Assembly: GCA_030835125.1 (NCBI GenBank)
Contig: JAUQWM010000063.1
Location: 205,869-269,868, forward strand
DNA length: 64,000 nt
From: Gemmatimonadaceae bacterium
GTDB lineage: Bacteria; Gemmatimonadota; Gemmatimonadetes; Gemmatimonadales; Gemmatimonadaceae
Direction: 5' to 3'
Within the stretch, counting starts at the first letter, position 1; every line of letters begins with the position of its first letter. This document shows, one piece after another, positions 53,657-63,312 of this stretch. The translations under genes were made by a program, and so were the position numbers. The notes below the pieces were generated by a model. It was given only the letters and a program-made list of their open reading frames with translations, was not told the DNA's origin and did not search any database.

Positions 53657-56434
53657 ATGAATCGGTTCGCCTTCGTCTTCTCGTTGCTGTTGCTGCCCGC
53701 GCCCCTGCTTCGGGCCCAGGAAGCCGCCCCTGCCGCCCCGACTGGGCGCATCGTGGGTCGGATCCTGGACGCCCAGTCCGGCCAGGGCATTCCGCAGGTC
53801 ACCATCCAGGTGGTCGGCACCCGGCTGGGCGCCCTGTCGGGCGTTGACGGTCGGTACACCATCACCCGCGTCCCCGCCGGGACGGTCACACTGCACGTGC
53901 GGCTGATCGGGTACGGCCCGAAGACCGTGACCGGCATCATGCTGGACGCCAACAAGTCGACCGAGCAGAACATCACCCTGGACCAGGCGACGGTCACCCT
54001 CGCCGCGAGCGTCATCACCGCCGACGCGGCGCGCGGCAGCTCCGCCGAAGCGCTCAACGCGCAGAAGACCGCCACCGGGATCGTCAGCGGTATCACGATG
54101 GAGCAGATCTCGAAAAGCCCGGACAGCGACGCCAGCCAGGCGGCGCAACGCGTCAGCGGCGTGACGGTGCAGCGCGGGGGCAGCCTGTTCGTCCGCGGAC
54201 TTGGCGAGCGCTACACCACGACCCAGCTCAATGGCACGCGCGTCCCCAGCCCCGAGCCCGAGAAGCGCACGGTTCCGCTCGACCTGTTTCCCTCGAGCCT
54301 GCTCGAGACGATCACCACCGCCAAGACCTTCACGCCAGACCAGCAGGGCGACTTCAGCGGCGCCCAGGTCGAGATCAAGACCCGGGAGTTCCCCGCCATC
54401 CGCCAGTACACCCTGTCGACGACGGCCGGCTACAACGCCGGCGCCACCGGCAGCGAGGTGCTCACGGCGTTCACCGCCGGCGGTGAGCGCCTGGCCAACG
54501 TCGGCGACAAGCGGAACCTGCCGTCGATCATCCGCTCGCTCGGCAACTTCCAGGGCATCAACCTGACCCAGGGCGACGAGAACCTCCTGATCAACCAGTT
54601 CCGGAATGCCTGGACGCCCTCGGCCAAGACCGCCGCGCCGAACAGCTCGACCTCGTTCTCCGTGGGGGGCAACGACCCGATCCTCGGCCAACGCATCGGA
54701 TACCTGCTGTCCGGCACGTTTTCGCAGTCCACGGACCAGCGCAGCGGCCTGGTGCGCGCGCTCGCCAATCGCGGGGACACGCCGGGCAGCACGGTCGAGC
54801 AGGACCGGTTCGAGGGGGAGTCGGGCAGCACGAGCGTGATCTGGGGCGGCCTCGCGAACTTCAGCACCCTGATCGCCGGTCACTCGCGACTCATGTTCAA
54901 CAACACCTACAGCCGCACCGCCGACAACGATGCGCGCCGCGAGTACGGGTTCTTCGAGAACGAGGGCTTCAACGCCCGCATCGACCGCCAGCAGTACGTC
55001 GAGCGGTCGGTCCGGTCGACGCAGGTTGCCGCGGAACACCAGTTCGGCGAGGCCCATCGGTTCGACTGGGCGCTGACATCGAGTGGCGTGTCGCGCGACG
55101 AGCCGGATCGCACGGAGTTCGTCTACGTCGTGGAGCCTGGCCCGGGCGGATCCGACGTCCTGCGCTGGCACAACAGCTCGAATGCCGGCGCGGTCCGCAC
55201 GTTCTCGTCGCTGAGCGAGGACAACCGGGAGGGCCGGCTGAACTACCAGCTCAACTTCGGGGCGCTGGGCCGGCAGCACTACATCAAGGCGGGCGCCCTG
55301 CATCGTGAGACGCAGCGCGATGCCGACACGCGCGCCTACGCCATCACCGCTCCCTCGGCCACCAACGCCATCCGGGAGTTGTCACCCGAGGAACTGTTCG
55401 ACGGCCGCCTGACGGGCGCGAACGACTCCCTGCTCCACATCATCCCGCTGGCGCAGGGTGGTTCCTACGTGGCGAAGGATCGCCTCTCGGCAGGCTATCT
55501 GATGGCCGAGATCGGCCTCACCGACCGGCTGCGTCTCATTACCGGGGCGCGATTCGAGTCCGATCGCCTCTCGGTCGACGCGACCTCGACATTGGGCCAG
55601 CCCGTGGGCACCGAGAACGACTGGTCGGACCTCCTGCCGTCGGCCGCATTGAATGTGAGCCTGTCGGAATATCAGAACCTCCGTCTCTCGGTCTCGCGCA
55701 CGCTGGCGCGGCCCGAGTATCGCGAGCTCGTCCCCATCAAGAGCCGCGACGTGCTCAACGGCGACGACCTCGAGGGAAATCCCGACCTCCAGCGGACCCG
55801 GATCGACAACGTGGACCTGAGGTGGGAGTGGTACCCCGCCAGCGGCGAGGTGCTCAGCATCGGCCTGTTCGCGAAGCGGTTCGACCAGCCGATCGAGCGC
55901 GTATACCGTGCGGCGGGCGCCAGCTCGCGGTTCATCGGCTTCGTCAACGCCGAGAGCGCGGAGAACTACGGAGTGGAACTGGAGGCGCGGAAGGGACTCG
56001 CGTTCATGGGTCGCCTGTTCGAGCCGCTCTCGGTGTTCAGCAACCTCACGCTCATGCGCAGCGAGATCGACCTTGGCAGCAACCAGTCCGCGGCGACGAA
56101 CCCGAAGCGGCGCATGGTCGGCCAGGCGCCCTATGTGCTCAACGTCGGGCTGGCGTATGCGTCACTGTCCGGCAACACCAGCGCCACGATCCTGTTGAAC
56201 CGCGTGGGGGACCGCATCGAGGCCGCGGGCGACCTGCCCTTGCCCGATGTCGTGCAGCAGCCCCGGAACGTGATGGACTTCTCGTTGCGCTTCCCGGTGC
56301 TGGGATCACTGTCCGGCCGCTTCGATGCCAAGAACATGCTCGACGAGCCCTTCAAGACCGTCCAGGGCACCGTCACGCGCGAATACTGGCAGGCCGGCCG
56401 CACCTTCCAGTTCGGACTGAGCTGGAAGAACTGA
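53657..56434 (+). CDS. TonB-dependent receptor with N-terminal carboxypeptidase-regulatory domain
   Basis: A 925-residue outer-membrane receptor. A signal peptide (residues 1-22) precedes a carboxypeptidase-regulatory-like domain (about 30-115, beginning GRIVGRILDAQSGQGIP), a plug (about 130-270, with GVTVQRGGSLFVRGLGERYTTTQLNG) and a beta-barrel to the C-terminus, which ends in an aromatic-closing strand (TFQFGLSWKN). The PLDLFPSSLLETI motif is typical of receptors for large organic substrates. It lies between phoR and the pst genes, so it probably imports a phosphorus compound under phosphate limitation (inference). ATG 53657 gives the signal peptide. A strong terminator follows. Confidence 0.92.
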   Translation: MNRFAFVFSLLLLPAPLLRAQEAAPAAPTGRIVGRILDAQSGQGIPQVTIQVVGTRLGALSGVDGRYTITRVPAGTVTLHVRLIGYGPKTVTGIMLDANKSTEQNITLDQATVTLAASVITADAARGSSAEALNAQKTATGIVSGITMEQISKSPDSDASQAAQRVSGVTVQRGGSLFVRGLGERYTTTQLNGTRVPSPEPEKRTVPLDLFPSSLLETITTAKTFTPDQQGDFSGAQVEIKTREFPAIRQYTLSTTAGYNAGATGSEVLTAFTAGGERLANVGDKRNLPSIIRSLGNFQGINLTQGDENLLINQFRNAWTPSAKTAAPNSSTSFSVGGNDPILGQRIGYLLSGTFSQSTDQRSGLVRALANRGDTPGSTVEQDRFEGESGSTSVIWGGLANFSTLIAGHSRLMFNNTYSRTADNDARREYGFFENEGFNARIDRQQYVERSVRSTQVAAEHQFGEAHRFDWALTSSGVSRDEPDRTEFVYVVEPGPGGSDVLRWHNSSNAGAVRTFSSLSEDNREGRLNYQLNFGALGRQHYIKAGALHRETQRDADTRAYAITAPSATNAIRELSPEELFDGRLTGANDSLLHIIPLAQGGSYVAKDRLSAGYLMAEIGLTDRLRLITGARFESDRLSVDATSTLGQPVGTENDWSDLLPSAALNVSLSEYQNLRLSVSRTLARPEYRELVPIKSRDVLNGDDLEGNPDLQRTRIDNVDLRWEWYPASGEVLSIGLFAKRFDQPIERVYRAAGASSRFIGFVNAESAENYGVELEARKGLAFMGRLFEPLSVFSNLTLMRSEIDLGSNQSAATNPKRRMVGQAPYVLNVGLAYASLSGNTSATILLNRVGDRIEAAGDLPLPDVVQQPRNVMDFSLRFPVLGSLSGRFDAKNMLDEPFKTVQGTVTREYWQAGRTFQFGLSWKN

Positions 56435-56478
56435 CGTCGAGCGGCACGGCGCTGCGGCCCACGGCCGCGTCAGGCAGG

Positions 56479-56504
56479 AGGCCGGGCTGATTGCCCGGCC
56501 TTTT
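56479..56504 (+). terminator. Intrinsic terminator after the TonB receptor
   Basis: A 9-bp stem (AGGCCGGGC with GCCCGGCCT) has a 5-nt loop and is followed by a short T-run (56501-56504). It is the clearest intrinsic terminator in the window. Confidence 0.9.
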
Positions 56505-56524
56505 GCGTGTGCCGGCACCGCGCT

Positions 56525-56551
56525 CGTGACACGCCCGTGACCTTCGTGACA
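56525..56551 (+). promoter_or_regulatory. Candidate Pho box upstream of the FN3/beta-helix lipoprotein
   Basis: CGTGACA (56525) and CGTGACC (56536) are separated by four bases (11-bp period), with a further CGTGACA at 56545. The site is about 80-105 bp upstream of the start. Confidence 0.5.
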
Positions 56552-56629
56552 CACGGCCGCAACGCGGTCCCCTTTGCTTTGCGGTGCTCGCCCAACGCGA
56601 CATCGGCATCCACATCACAAGGCAGACGC

Positions 56630-58369
56630 ATGAGATTCCCGACCCTGTTGACCACGCGCGCCCTCGCCCTCGTCTTCATCGGCCTGGCGGCCTGCAGTGA
56701 CGACGACCCGGCTTCCCCACCGACGGTGGATCCACCACTCGGCCTTCAGGTGACCGCGACCGGCTCCGGTTCGATCCGGGTCGCGTTCAACGGCCGCGCC
56801 GCGGATGACAGCTACACGCTCGAGCGCGCCGAAGGCAGTGGCACGTTCGCGTCCGTGACCACCATCAACGCGCCGGCCACCGATGGCGTCGTGACCTATG
56901 ATGACACCGGCCTCAACGTCCAGACCGCGTACACGTACCGGGTGAAGGCGACGCGTGGCTCCGCCTCGAGCAGCTACAGCTCCGAGCAGGCGACGACGAC
57001 ACTGCCCCTCGGCGCGTTCACCCGGACCGTCACCGGCGACATTACCGCCAACACGACCTGGTATCGCGACACCACCTACACGATCAGCGGGTTCGTCCAC
57101 GTCGCCAATGGCGCGACGCTCACGATCGAGTCGGGGACCACGATCAAGGGCGACTTCAACACGCTCGGCTCATCGCTGTTCGTCCTGCGTGGCGCCAAGA
57201 TCATGGCGATCGGCACGGCCGCCCAGCCCATCGTGTTCACGTCGTCGCAGGCCGCAGGGCAGCGGAAGCCCGGCGACTGGGGAGGCCTGATCATCGTCGG
57301 CAACGCCGTCATCAACCGGACGGGCGTCGAGGTCGAGATCGAAGGCACGAACACCGCCGCCGGCACGACGCCAGGCACCAACTACCGCGTCCTCTACAGC
57401 GGCGGCACGACGCCGACCGACAACTCCGGGGAGTTGCGTTATGTGCGCGTCGAGTATGCGGGGTACGCGCCCTCGGTGAACAACGAGCTGAACTCGTTCT
57501 CGTTCGCCGCGGTGGGCAGCGGCACGAAGCTCTCGTACCTGCAGGCCATGGCCGGACTGGACGATTCGTTCGAGTTCTGGGGCGGATCGGTCGACGCGAC
57601 CAACCTCGTCTCGTACGAGGCTGGCGACGACCACTTCGACATGTCCGAGGGCTTCAACGGGCGGCTGCAGTACGTCATCGCGCTGCAGACGGCGCGACTG
57701 ACACAGCGCACGGGCTCCGGCTCACCGTCGAGCGACCCGCAGGGCATCGAGAATGACGGCTGCGAGGGCGCTGGCTGCACCAATGGCCGCAACACGACGC
57801 CGTTCACCAGCCCTGTCGTGGCCAACTTCACCCTGATCGGGACGAACGACGTCGCCACGTCCGGCAGCTCCGGCGGCGTGGGCATGATGCTGCGTCGCGG
57901 GACGGCCGGCTTCTACGTGAACGGCCTCGTCTCGCGCTGGCCGCGCGCGGCGATCAGCCTGCGTGACGCCGAGACGTTTGCGCGCGCCGCGACGGCGATC
58001 ACCCCGGACCTTGCCACCACGGACCTGGCCGTGCGGAACGTCCTCATCGCCGAGTCGCCCCTGGCGTTTCAGACGGGCACGGGCCAGAACGCGTTCGACC
58101 TGGCGACGAATGGCATCACCCAGGATGCCGCGCTCACGACGGCGCTCTTCACGGCGTTCCCCGCCACGATCGGCACGACGACGACGGCCGCTGCGCTCGA
58201 TTGGAGTCCAGCAGCCGGATCGCCGGCCGCGACCGGCGGCCTGGCCACGTTCACCGGCAAACTGGCGACGGCGGCCGGCACGGCGGTGACTGCCACTGCG
58301 TATCGCGGAGCGGCGGCACCGGGTGGTACGAAGTGGTGGCTGGGCTGGACCATCTACGCCCAGCAGTGA
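56630..58369 (+). CDS. FN3-containing, beta-helix-like surface lipoprotein in the phosphate region
   Basis: A 579-residue lipoprotein; the lipobox LAACSDDD gives a Cys at residue 22 with an acidic sequence after it, which may favour surface or outer-membrane placement. An FN3 domain (about 38-125, ending EQATTTL) is followed by a long repetitive region with short strands and turns (HVANGATLTIESGTTI, VLRGAKIMAIG, GTKLSYLQAM) that resembles a right-handed parallel beta-helix. A GCEGAGCTNG motif carries two Cys near residue 380. It follows the TonB receptor as in other receptor-lipoprotein pairs and may capture its ligand (inference). The stop shares a base with the next start. Confidence 0.8.
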   Translation: MRFPTLLTTRALALVFIGLAACSDDDPASPPTVDPPLGLQVTATGSGSIRVAFNGRAADDSYTLERAEGSGTFASVTTINAPATDGVVTYDDTGLNVQTAYTYRVKATRGSASSSYSSEQATTTLPLGAFTRTVTGDITANTTWYRDTTYTISGFVHVANGATLTIESGTTIKGDFNTLGSSLFVLRGAKIMAIGTAAQPIVFTSSQAAGQRKPGDWGGLIIVGNAVINRTGVEVEIEGTNTAAGTTPGTNYRVLYSGGTTPTDNSGELRYVRVEYAGYAPSVNNELNSFSFAAVGSGTKLSYLQAMAGLDDSFEFWGGSVDATNLVSYEAGDDHFDMSEGFNGRLQYVIALQTARLTQRTGSGSPSSDPQGIENDGCEGAGCTNGRNTTPFTSPVVANFTLIGTNDVATSGSSGGVGMMLRRGTAGFYVNGLVSRWPRAAISLRDAETFARAATAITPDLATTDLAVRNVLIAESPLAFQTGTGQNAFDLATNGITQDAALTTALFTAFPATIGTTTTAAALDWSPAAGSPAATGGLATFTGKLATAAGTAVTATAYRGAAAPGGTKWWLGWTIYAQQ

Positions 58370-59004
58370 TGCGCTGGACGTTCCTTGCGGCCGTGGTCCT
58401 GGCCGGATGCGGGTATCGGCAGCTCGACGCCTTCGACTCGGCGCAGGCCGACTCGGTGGCCCGCATCCGGCAGGACTCGGTGAACCGGGCGCAGCCCGGT
58501 TATGTGGTGGACAGCATCCTGCCCATCGCGGAGGAATTGCGCAGGTTCCGCGCCGGTCTCGGCGAGGCGCCCCGTGGGTTGGAACACGGAGCGCCGACCC
58601 GCGACGCGCTGGTCGATTCATTCATCGATGCACTCCAACGGGCGGACACCGCGACACTCGTCCGTCTTACGATCTCGCGTGCCGAGTTCGCCTACCTGGT
58701 CTATCCCTCGTCGCCCAACATCGACGGGCCGTATCGTCAGGCACCCGGCCTGGTCTGGATGCGGTTGTCGGGAGCAAGCGGGGTTGGGCTGGCGCGGCTC
58801 CTGAACCGGGTTGGCGGACGGGCCATCCCTCGCCCGTCATACCGGTGCGACGAGCCGCCCACGACCGAAGGCGACAACCGTATCTGGCAGGACTGCGAGA
58901 TTCGCCTGGGCTCGCCGGCTGCCGCGAGCTGGCAGCGACTGTTTGGCGGGATCATCGAACGGGACGGGCGCTTCAAGATCCTGTCGTACGCCAACGATTA
59001 CTAG
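58369..59004 (+). CDS. Small lipoprotein coupled to the FN3 lipoprotein
   Basis: A 211-residue lipoprotein with lipobox LAGCGYRQ (Cys14). After a helical linker (DSAQADSVARIRQDSV) comes an alpha/beta domain (DALVDSFIDALQRADTATLVRLTISRAEFAYLVYP) that resembles lipoprotein folds of the NTF2-like type (DALxxAxxxxDxxxLxxL pattern). Two Cys in RCDEPP and WQDCEIR could form a disulfide. ATG 58369 overlaps the upstream stop (TGATG), so it is coupled to it. The function is unknown; the context is phosphate acquisition. Confidence 0.72.
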   Translation: MRWTFLAAVVLAGCGYRQLDAFDSAQADSVARIRQDSVNRAQPGYVVDSILPIAEELRRFRAGLGEAPRGLEHGAPTRDALVDSFIDALQRADTATLVRLTISRAEFAYLVYPSSPNIDGPYRQAPGLVWMRLSGASGVGLARLLNRVGGRAIPRPSYRCDEPPTTEGDNRIWQDCEIRLGSPAAASWQRLFGGIIERDGRFKILSYANDY

Positions 59005-59031
59005 GACAACGGCGGCCACGGATGCGGTCGC

Positions 59032-59083
59032 CGTTACACTAATCAGGACCGGGGCGTTACATCGCCGTCGCTGAACTGTTACA
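59032..59083 (+). promoter_or_regulatory. Candidate Pho box upstream of the porin
   Basis: CGTTACA at 59032, CGTTACA at 59055 and TGTTACA at 59077 are spaced 23 and 22 bp, equal to two turns. It precedes the porin start at 59155 by about 70 bp. Confidence 0.4.
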
Positions 59084-59154
59084 AAGCGCCGGTAGCTCTC
59101 ATTCGTTCCCTGCCGAACGAGGGCACTTTCCCCAACCTGATCGCAGGGTGGCCA

Positions 59155-60327
59155 GTGACACCTACATCAAGTCGTGCCATACGCATACCGCTGTACCTGA
59201 TCTTGAGCACTCCCGCCATCGCCCAGGGACCGGCCACTCCGGACTCGTCGACTTCCGTTACAAAGGCACAGGCTCCCGCCCCCGGACTCCCGTTCTCCGT
59301 GAGCGGCGTCCTGTACCTCAACTACCAGTACGGTGGCCCCACCGGGAGCCGCTCTGACAACCGGTTCGACCTGGAACGGGCTTATGTCAACGTCCGCGCC
59401 GCGTCGGGGAGCCGTGACAGCGTGCGGGTGACGCTCGACGTGTTCCAGCAGCGCGATGCGTCGCGCGACCAGTACTACCGCGGTTGGACCATGCGGGTGA
59501 AGTACGCCTACCTGCAGCACGACCTGCGGCGAGGTTCCGCGGAGGAATGGAAGGCCTGGGCGAGGCTCGGCCTCATCCCCACGGTCGTGATCGAGAAGGA
59601 GGAGCAGTTCTGGAATCGCGGCCTCTCGCAGGTAGCCCTCGAGCAGGCGGGGTACTTCAATTCCTCGGATGCGGGCGCCTCGCTCGGCGTGACACTCCCC
59701 AGCCGGACGGGCGAGGTCTACGCCACCATCGTGAATGGCGCCGGCTACGGGTCGCGGGAGACTGACCGGTTCAAGGACTTCCAGGCCCGCGTGACCCTGA
59801 CCCCGTTCGCGAACGGGTCAGGCCCGCTCAAGGGGCTGCAGTTGTCCCCGTGGGCGAGCTTCGGGGGGCGCTCCTCCGATTTCGTGAGCCGCCGCGGCAC
59901 GGTGCAGGCCGTCGCGGACGCCCGGCGCAAGCACCGCTTCGGGTTCCTGGCCGCCTACCGCGACCCGCGACTTGCGGCCGGAGTGCAGGTCGCGCGCCGG
60001 CTCGACGTGGCGGAGACGGCCGACACGACCCAGGACGTCGCGCCGACCGTGCGCGACGTGACGGGCAAGCTTCTTTCCGCATTCGTGTTCATCCGGCCGT
60101 TCGCCACGGCCACGAACGCCTCTCCGTGGTCACTCCTCGCCCGCGCCGACGACATCCAACCCGATGATGCGACCGCCGGGAAGCAGCGGCGGTACATCGT
60201 GGGCACGACCTGGGACCTCAGTTCCCGGACGTCGGTGACCTTCGACGTCCAGTCCGTGACCTCGCGCAACGGGCTTCCCGGCAGCGCGTCGCGGACCCTC
60301 TACCTGCACCTGATCTCGAATTTCTGA
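59155..60327 (+). CDS. Phosphate-regulon porin
   Basis: A 390-residue outer-membrane porin. The signal peptide is followed by strands with alternating residues and Arg/Lys-rich barrel segments (RFDLERAYVNVRAASGSRDSVRVTLDVF, WTMRVKYAYLQHDL, WARLGLIPTVVIEKEEQFWNR). It ends in a C-terminal strand with a terminal Phe (LYLHLISNF), as recognised by the BAM machinery. The basic constriction residues would suit phosphate or polyphosphate, as in OprP/O, but that is inference. GTG 59155 is the likely start. pstS follows after 47 bp. Confidence 0.82.
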   Translation: MTPTSSRAIRIPLYLILSTPAIAQGPATPDSSTSVTKAQAPAPGLPFSVSGVLYLNYQYGGPTGSRSDNRFDLERAYVNVRAASGSRDSVRVTLDVFQQRDASRDQYYRGWTMRVKYAYLQHDLRRGSAEEWKAWARLGLIPTVVIEKEEQFWNRGLSQVALEQAGYFNSSDAGASLGVTLPSRTGEVYATIVNGAGYGSRETDRFKDFQARVTLTPFANGSGPLKGLQLSPWASFGGRSSDFVSRRGTVQAVADARRKHRFGFLAAYRDPRLAAGVQVARRLDVAETADTTQDVAPTVRDVTGKLLSAFVFIRPFATATNASPWSLLARADDIQPDDATAGKQRRYIVGTTWDLSSRTSVTFDVQSVTSRNGLPGSASRTLYLHLISNF

Positions 60328-60374
60328 CCCGGCACCCCCACGTCGCCGAGTACCACCCCAGCCCGGAACTCGTT

Positions 60375-61457
60375 ATGCGCTCCCGCGCCATCGCCCTTGC
60401 CTCGCTCGCCGCCGTCCTCGCCGCCTGTGGCGGGGACCGGCAGGCCGCTTCCGATTCGACCATGCCCAGCAGCTCCGGCGTCGACCTCAACGGCGCCGGC
60501 GCCACCTTCCCCTATCCGATCTACTCCAAGTGGTTCTCGGACTACGCCGCCGCCACCGGCGTGAAGATCAACTACCAGTCCATCGGCTCCGGGGGGGGCA
60601 TCCGCCAGTTCTCGGAGGGCATCGTGGACTTCGGCGCCTCCGATGGCCCGATGACCGACGAGGAGATGACGCGCACGAAGCACGGCTCCGTGCTGCACTT
60701 CCCGACGGTCCTTGGCGCCGTGGTCATGACCTATAACGTCGCGGGCCTGTCTGCCCCGCTGCGCCTCACCGGCGAGTTGATCGGCGACATCTTCCTCGGC
60801 AAGGTCACGAAGTGGAACGACGCCAGGATCGCCGCCGTGAATCCGACGTTGCAGCTCCCGGCCGCGGACATCCTCGTGGTGCACCGCTCCGACGGCAGCG
60901 GGACGACGTATGTCTTCACCGATTACCTCAATTCGGCGAGTCCCGCCTGGACGCTGGCCTCCGGTGGCCCGGGACGCGGCAAGGAAGTGCAGTGGCCGGT
61001 CGGCCTCGGTGGCCAGGGGAACGAGGGCGTCGCCGGCACCGTGAAGCAGACCCCGGGCAGCATCGGTTATGTCGAACTGGCGTACGCGAAGCAGAACAGC
61101 CTCGCCATCGCGCATGTGCGCAACACGGCCGGCGAGTTCGTCGAGCCGACGATCGCGTCGATCACCGCGGCCGCCGAAGGCGTCGTCGCGGCGCTGCCGC
61201 AGGACACCGACTATCGTATCTCGATCGTGAATGGTCCGGGCGCTGGTGGGTATCCCATCTCGTCCTTCACGTGGCTCCTGGTTTACAGCACGCCGCCGGA
61301 CGCCGCCAAGGGCCGGAAGCTCGTGGACTTCATGCGCTGGATGTACTCCACCGGCCAGCAGGCTGCGGCGGCCCTGGATTACGCCCCGCTTCCCGCCGCG
61401 CTGGCGGAACGGCTCACCACCCGCCTCGGCACCATCGCGCTGAACGCCACGCCGTGA
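60375..61457 (+). CDS. pstS: Phosphate ABC transporter substrate-binding lipoprotein PstS
   Basis: A 360-residue lipoprotein with lipobox LAACGGD (Cys18). Phosphate-binding loops match the family: NGAGATFPYPIY, SIGSGGGIRQF, FGASDGPM and RSDGSGTTYVFTDYL near 175-189, followed by GNEGVAGTV. PstS captures inorganic phosphate for PstCA in the periplasm. The stop overlaps the pstC start by 4 bp (GTGA). Confidence 0.97.
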   Translation: MRSRAIALASLAAVLAACGGDRQAASDSTMPSSSGVDLNGAGATFPYPIYSKWFSDYAAATGVKINYQSIGSGGGIRQFSEGIVDFGASDGPMTDEEMTRTKHGSVLHFPTVLGAVVMTYNVAGLSAPLRLTGELIGDIFLGKVTKWNDARIAAVNPTLQLPAADILVVHRSDGSGTTYVFTDYLNSASPAWTLASGGPGRGKEVQWPVGLGGQGNEGVAGTVKQTPGSIGYVELAYAKQNSLAIAHVRNTAGEFVEPTIASITAAAEGVVAALPQDTDYRISIVNGPGAGGYPISSFTWLLVYSTPPDAAKGRKLVDFMRWMYSTGQQAAAALDYAPLPAALAERLTTRLGTIALNATP

Positions 61458-62446
61458 CGGAAGGGATGGCTGGAGCTCCCGCGCCGGCGGAGCAGCCCGC
61501 TCCGCCGGACGACTCGCCCACCCTCGGAGGGGGCTCGGTCGGCGATCGCGTGTATCGCACGCTGACGACCGCCTTCGCCGTCGCCATCCCGGTCCTGCTG
61601 GCGTTCATCACCTTCGAGGTGGTGGCGGCGGCCTGGCCGGCGCTCCGGCGGTTCGGTTTCGGGTTCCTCACGTCGAGCGCCTGGGACCCGCAACGGGAGC
61701 TGTTCGGCGCGGCACCCATGATCTACGGGACCGTCGTCAGTTCAGTGCTGGCGCTGATCCTGGCAGCGCCCCTGGCCCTCGGCGTGGCAATCTTCCTGTC
61801 GGAATTCTGCCCGCGCTGGCTTCGCCAGCCGCTCTCGTTCCTCGTCGACCTTCTCGCCGCCATCCCGAGCGTCGTCTACGGCCTGTGGGGGATGTTCTTC
61901 CTGTTGCCCATCCTCCGGGAAAAGGTGATGCCGTTCCTGGCCACCACGCTGGGCCTGGCCCGGACGCCGTTCTTCTCGGGCCCGGCCTACGGGAACAGCA
62001 TGCTCGCCGCGGCGGTCATCCTGGCGATCATGATCCTCCCCTACATCTCGGCCGTGTCGCGCGAGGTGCTGATGGCGGTGCCCCGGTCCCAGCGCGAGGC
62101 GGCCCTGGCGATGGGCGCCACCCGGTGGGAGATGATCCGTGACGCCGTCGTCCCCTATGCCCGGACCGGCATCCTGGGCGGGGTGATCCTGGGGCTCGGT
62201 CGCGCGTTAGGCGAGACCATGGCGGTGACGATGCTGATCGGGAACCGCCACGAGATCTCGCCCTCGCTGTTCGCCCCCGGGTACACCCTGGCCTCGGTGA
62301 TCGCCAACGAGTTCGCCGAGGCCACCAACGAACTGCACACGTCGGCGCTGATGGCGTGCGGCGCGGTGCTGCTGGTGGTGACGCTGGTCGTGAACGGGAT
62401 CGCGCGCTGGCTGGTGTGGTCGGTGGCGCGTGAGCAGAAGGCATGA
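61454..62446 (+). CDS. pstC: Phosphate ABC transporter permease PstC
   Basis: A 330-residue inner-membrane permease with about six helices after a Pro-rich cytoplasmic N-terminus. The family markers are LAAIPSVVYGLWGMFFL and AVSREVLMAVPRSQREAALAMGATRWEMI; the coupling loop continues in GRALGETMAVTMLIGN. GTG 61454 overlaps pstS; ATG 61466 is the alternative. A TTA codon in CGTTAGGC (62205-62212) encodes the Leu of ALGET. Confidence 0.95.
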   Translation: MTEGMAGAPAPAEQPAPPDDSPTLGGGSVGDRVYRTLTTAFAVAIPVLLAFITFEVVAAAWPALRRFGFGFLTSSAWDPQRELFGAAPMIYGTVVSSVLALILAAPLALGVAIFLSEFCPRWLRQPLSFLVDLLAAIPSVVYGLWGMFFLLPILREKVMPFLATTLGLARTPFFSGPAYGNSMLAAAVILAIMILPYISAVSREVLMAVPRSQREAALAMGATRWEMIRDAVVPYARTGILGGVILGLGRALGETMAVTMLIGNRHEISPSLFAPGYTLASVIANEFAEATNELHTSALMACGAVLLVVTLVVNGIARWLVWSVAREQKA

Positions 62447-63312
62447 CGGTGCGCGCGGTGAGTCCGCGTTCCCTGCGTCGGCGGCGGGCCCTGAACCTCG
62501 TGATGAGCGGGCTGATGGGGCTCGCGGCGGTGCTGGCGACGCTGCCGCTCATCCTGCTCCTCGGGCACCTGCTGCGCGAGGGGGCGTCGTCGATCGACCT
62601 CGCGTTCTTCACCCGCATGCCGAAGCCGGTCGGCGAATCGGGCGGCGGGATGGCCAACGCGATCGTGGGCACGCTGATCCTGGTCGGGATCGCCGGCGCC
62701 ATCGGCCTTCCCGTGGGGATCGGGGCGGGCCTGTACCTCGCCGAGCAACGCCGCGCGCGGCTGGCCACCGGGGTGCGCTTCCTGTCCGACGTGCTCAATG
62801 GATTGCCGTCGATCGTGATGGGGATCTTCGCGTGGCACTTCCTGGTCCGGCCGGTGGGGCACTTCTCGGCACTGGCCGGGGGCGTGGCGCTGGGGGCGAT
62901 GATGATCCCGCTCGTCACCCGGGCCACCGAGGAGATGGTCCTCACCGTCCCGACCTCGCTCCGGGAGGCGGCCCTCGCGTTAGGCTATCCGCGCTGGCGG
63001 ACGTCGGTGTCGATCGTGCTCCGCACGGCGCTGCCGGGGATCGTCACGGCGGCCCTTGTGGCGGTCGCGCGCATCGCCGGCGAGACGGCGCCGCTCCTGT
63101 TCACGGCCTTCGGCAACCACTACTGGTCCGTCGCCCTCGACCAGCCGATCGCCTCCCTGCCCCACCAGATCTACACCTATGCCAAGTCGCCGTATGACGA
63201 CTGGCACCGGCTGGCGTGGGCGGCCGCGCTGGTGCTCATCGGGCTCGTCCTGGCCATCAGCCTGGTGGCGCGCTTCGTGACCCGCTCGAGACACGGGGGC
63301 GTCGGTGACTGA
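62443..63312 (+). CDS. pstA: Phosphate ABC transporter permease PstA
   Basis: A 289-residue permease with about six helices. Signatures are [38 protein letters not shown] and [16 protein letters not shown]. Start ATG 62443 overlaps the pstC stop by 4 bp (ATGA). The TTA codon in CGTTAGGC (62978-62985) encodes the Leu of ALGYP. Confidence 0.95.
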   Translation: MTVRAVSPRSLRRRRALNLVMSGLMGLAAVLATLPLILLLGHLLREGASSIDLAFFTRMPKPVGESGGGMANAIVGTLILVGIAGAIGLPVGIGAGLYLAEQRRARLATGVRFLSDVLNGLPSIVMGIFAWHFLVRPVGHFSALAGGVALGAMMIPLVTRATEEMVLTVPTSLREAALALGYPRWRTSVSIVLRTALPGIVTAALVAVARIAGETAPLLFTAFGNHYWSVALDQPIASLPHQIYTYAKSPYDDWHRLAWAAALVLIGLVLAISLVARFVTRSRHGGVGD

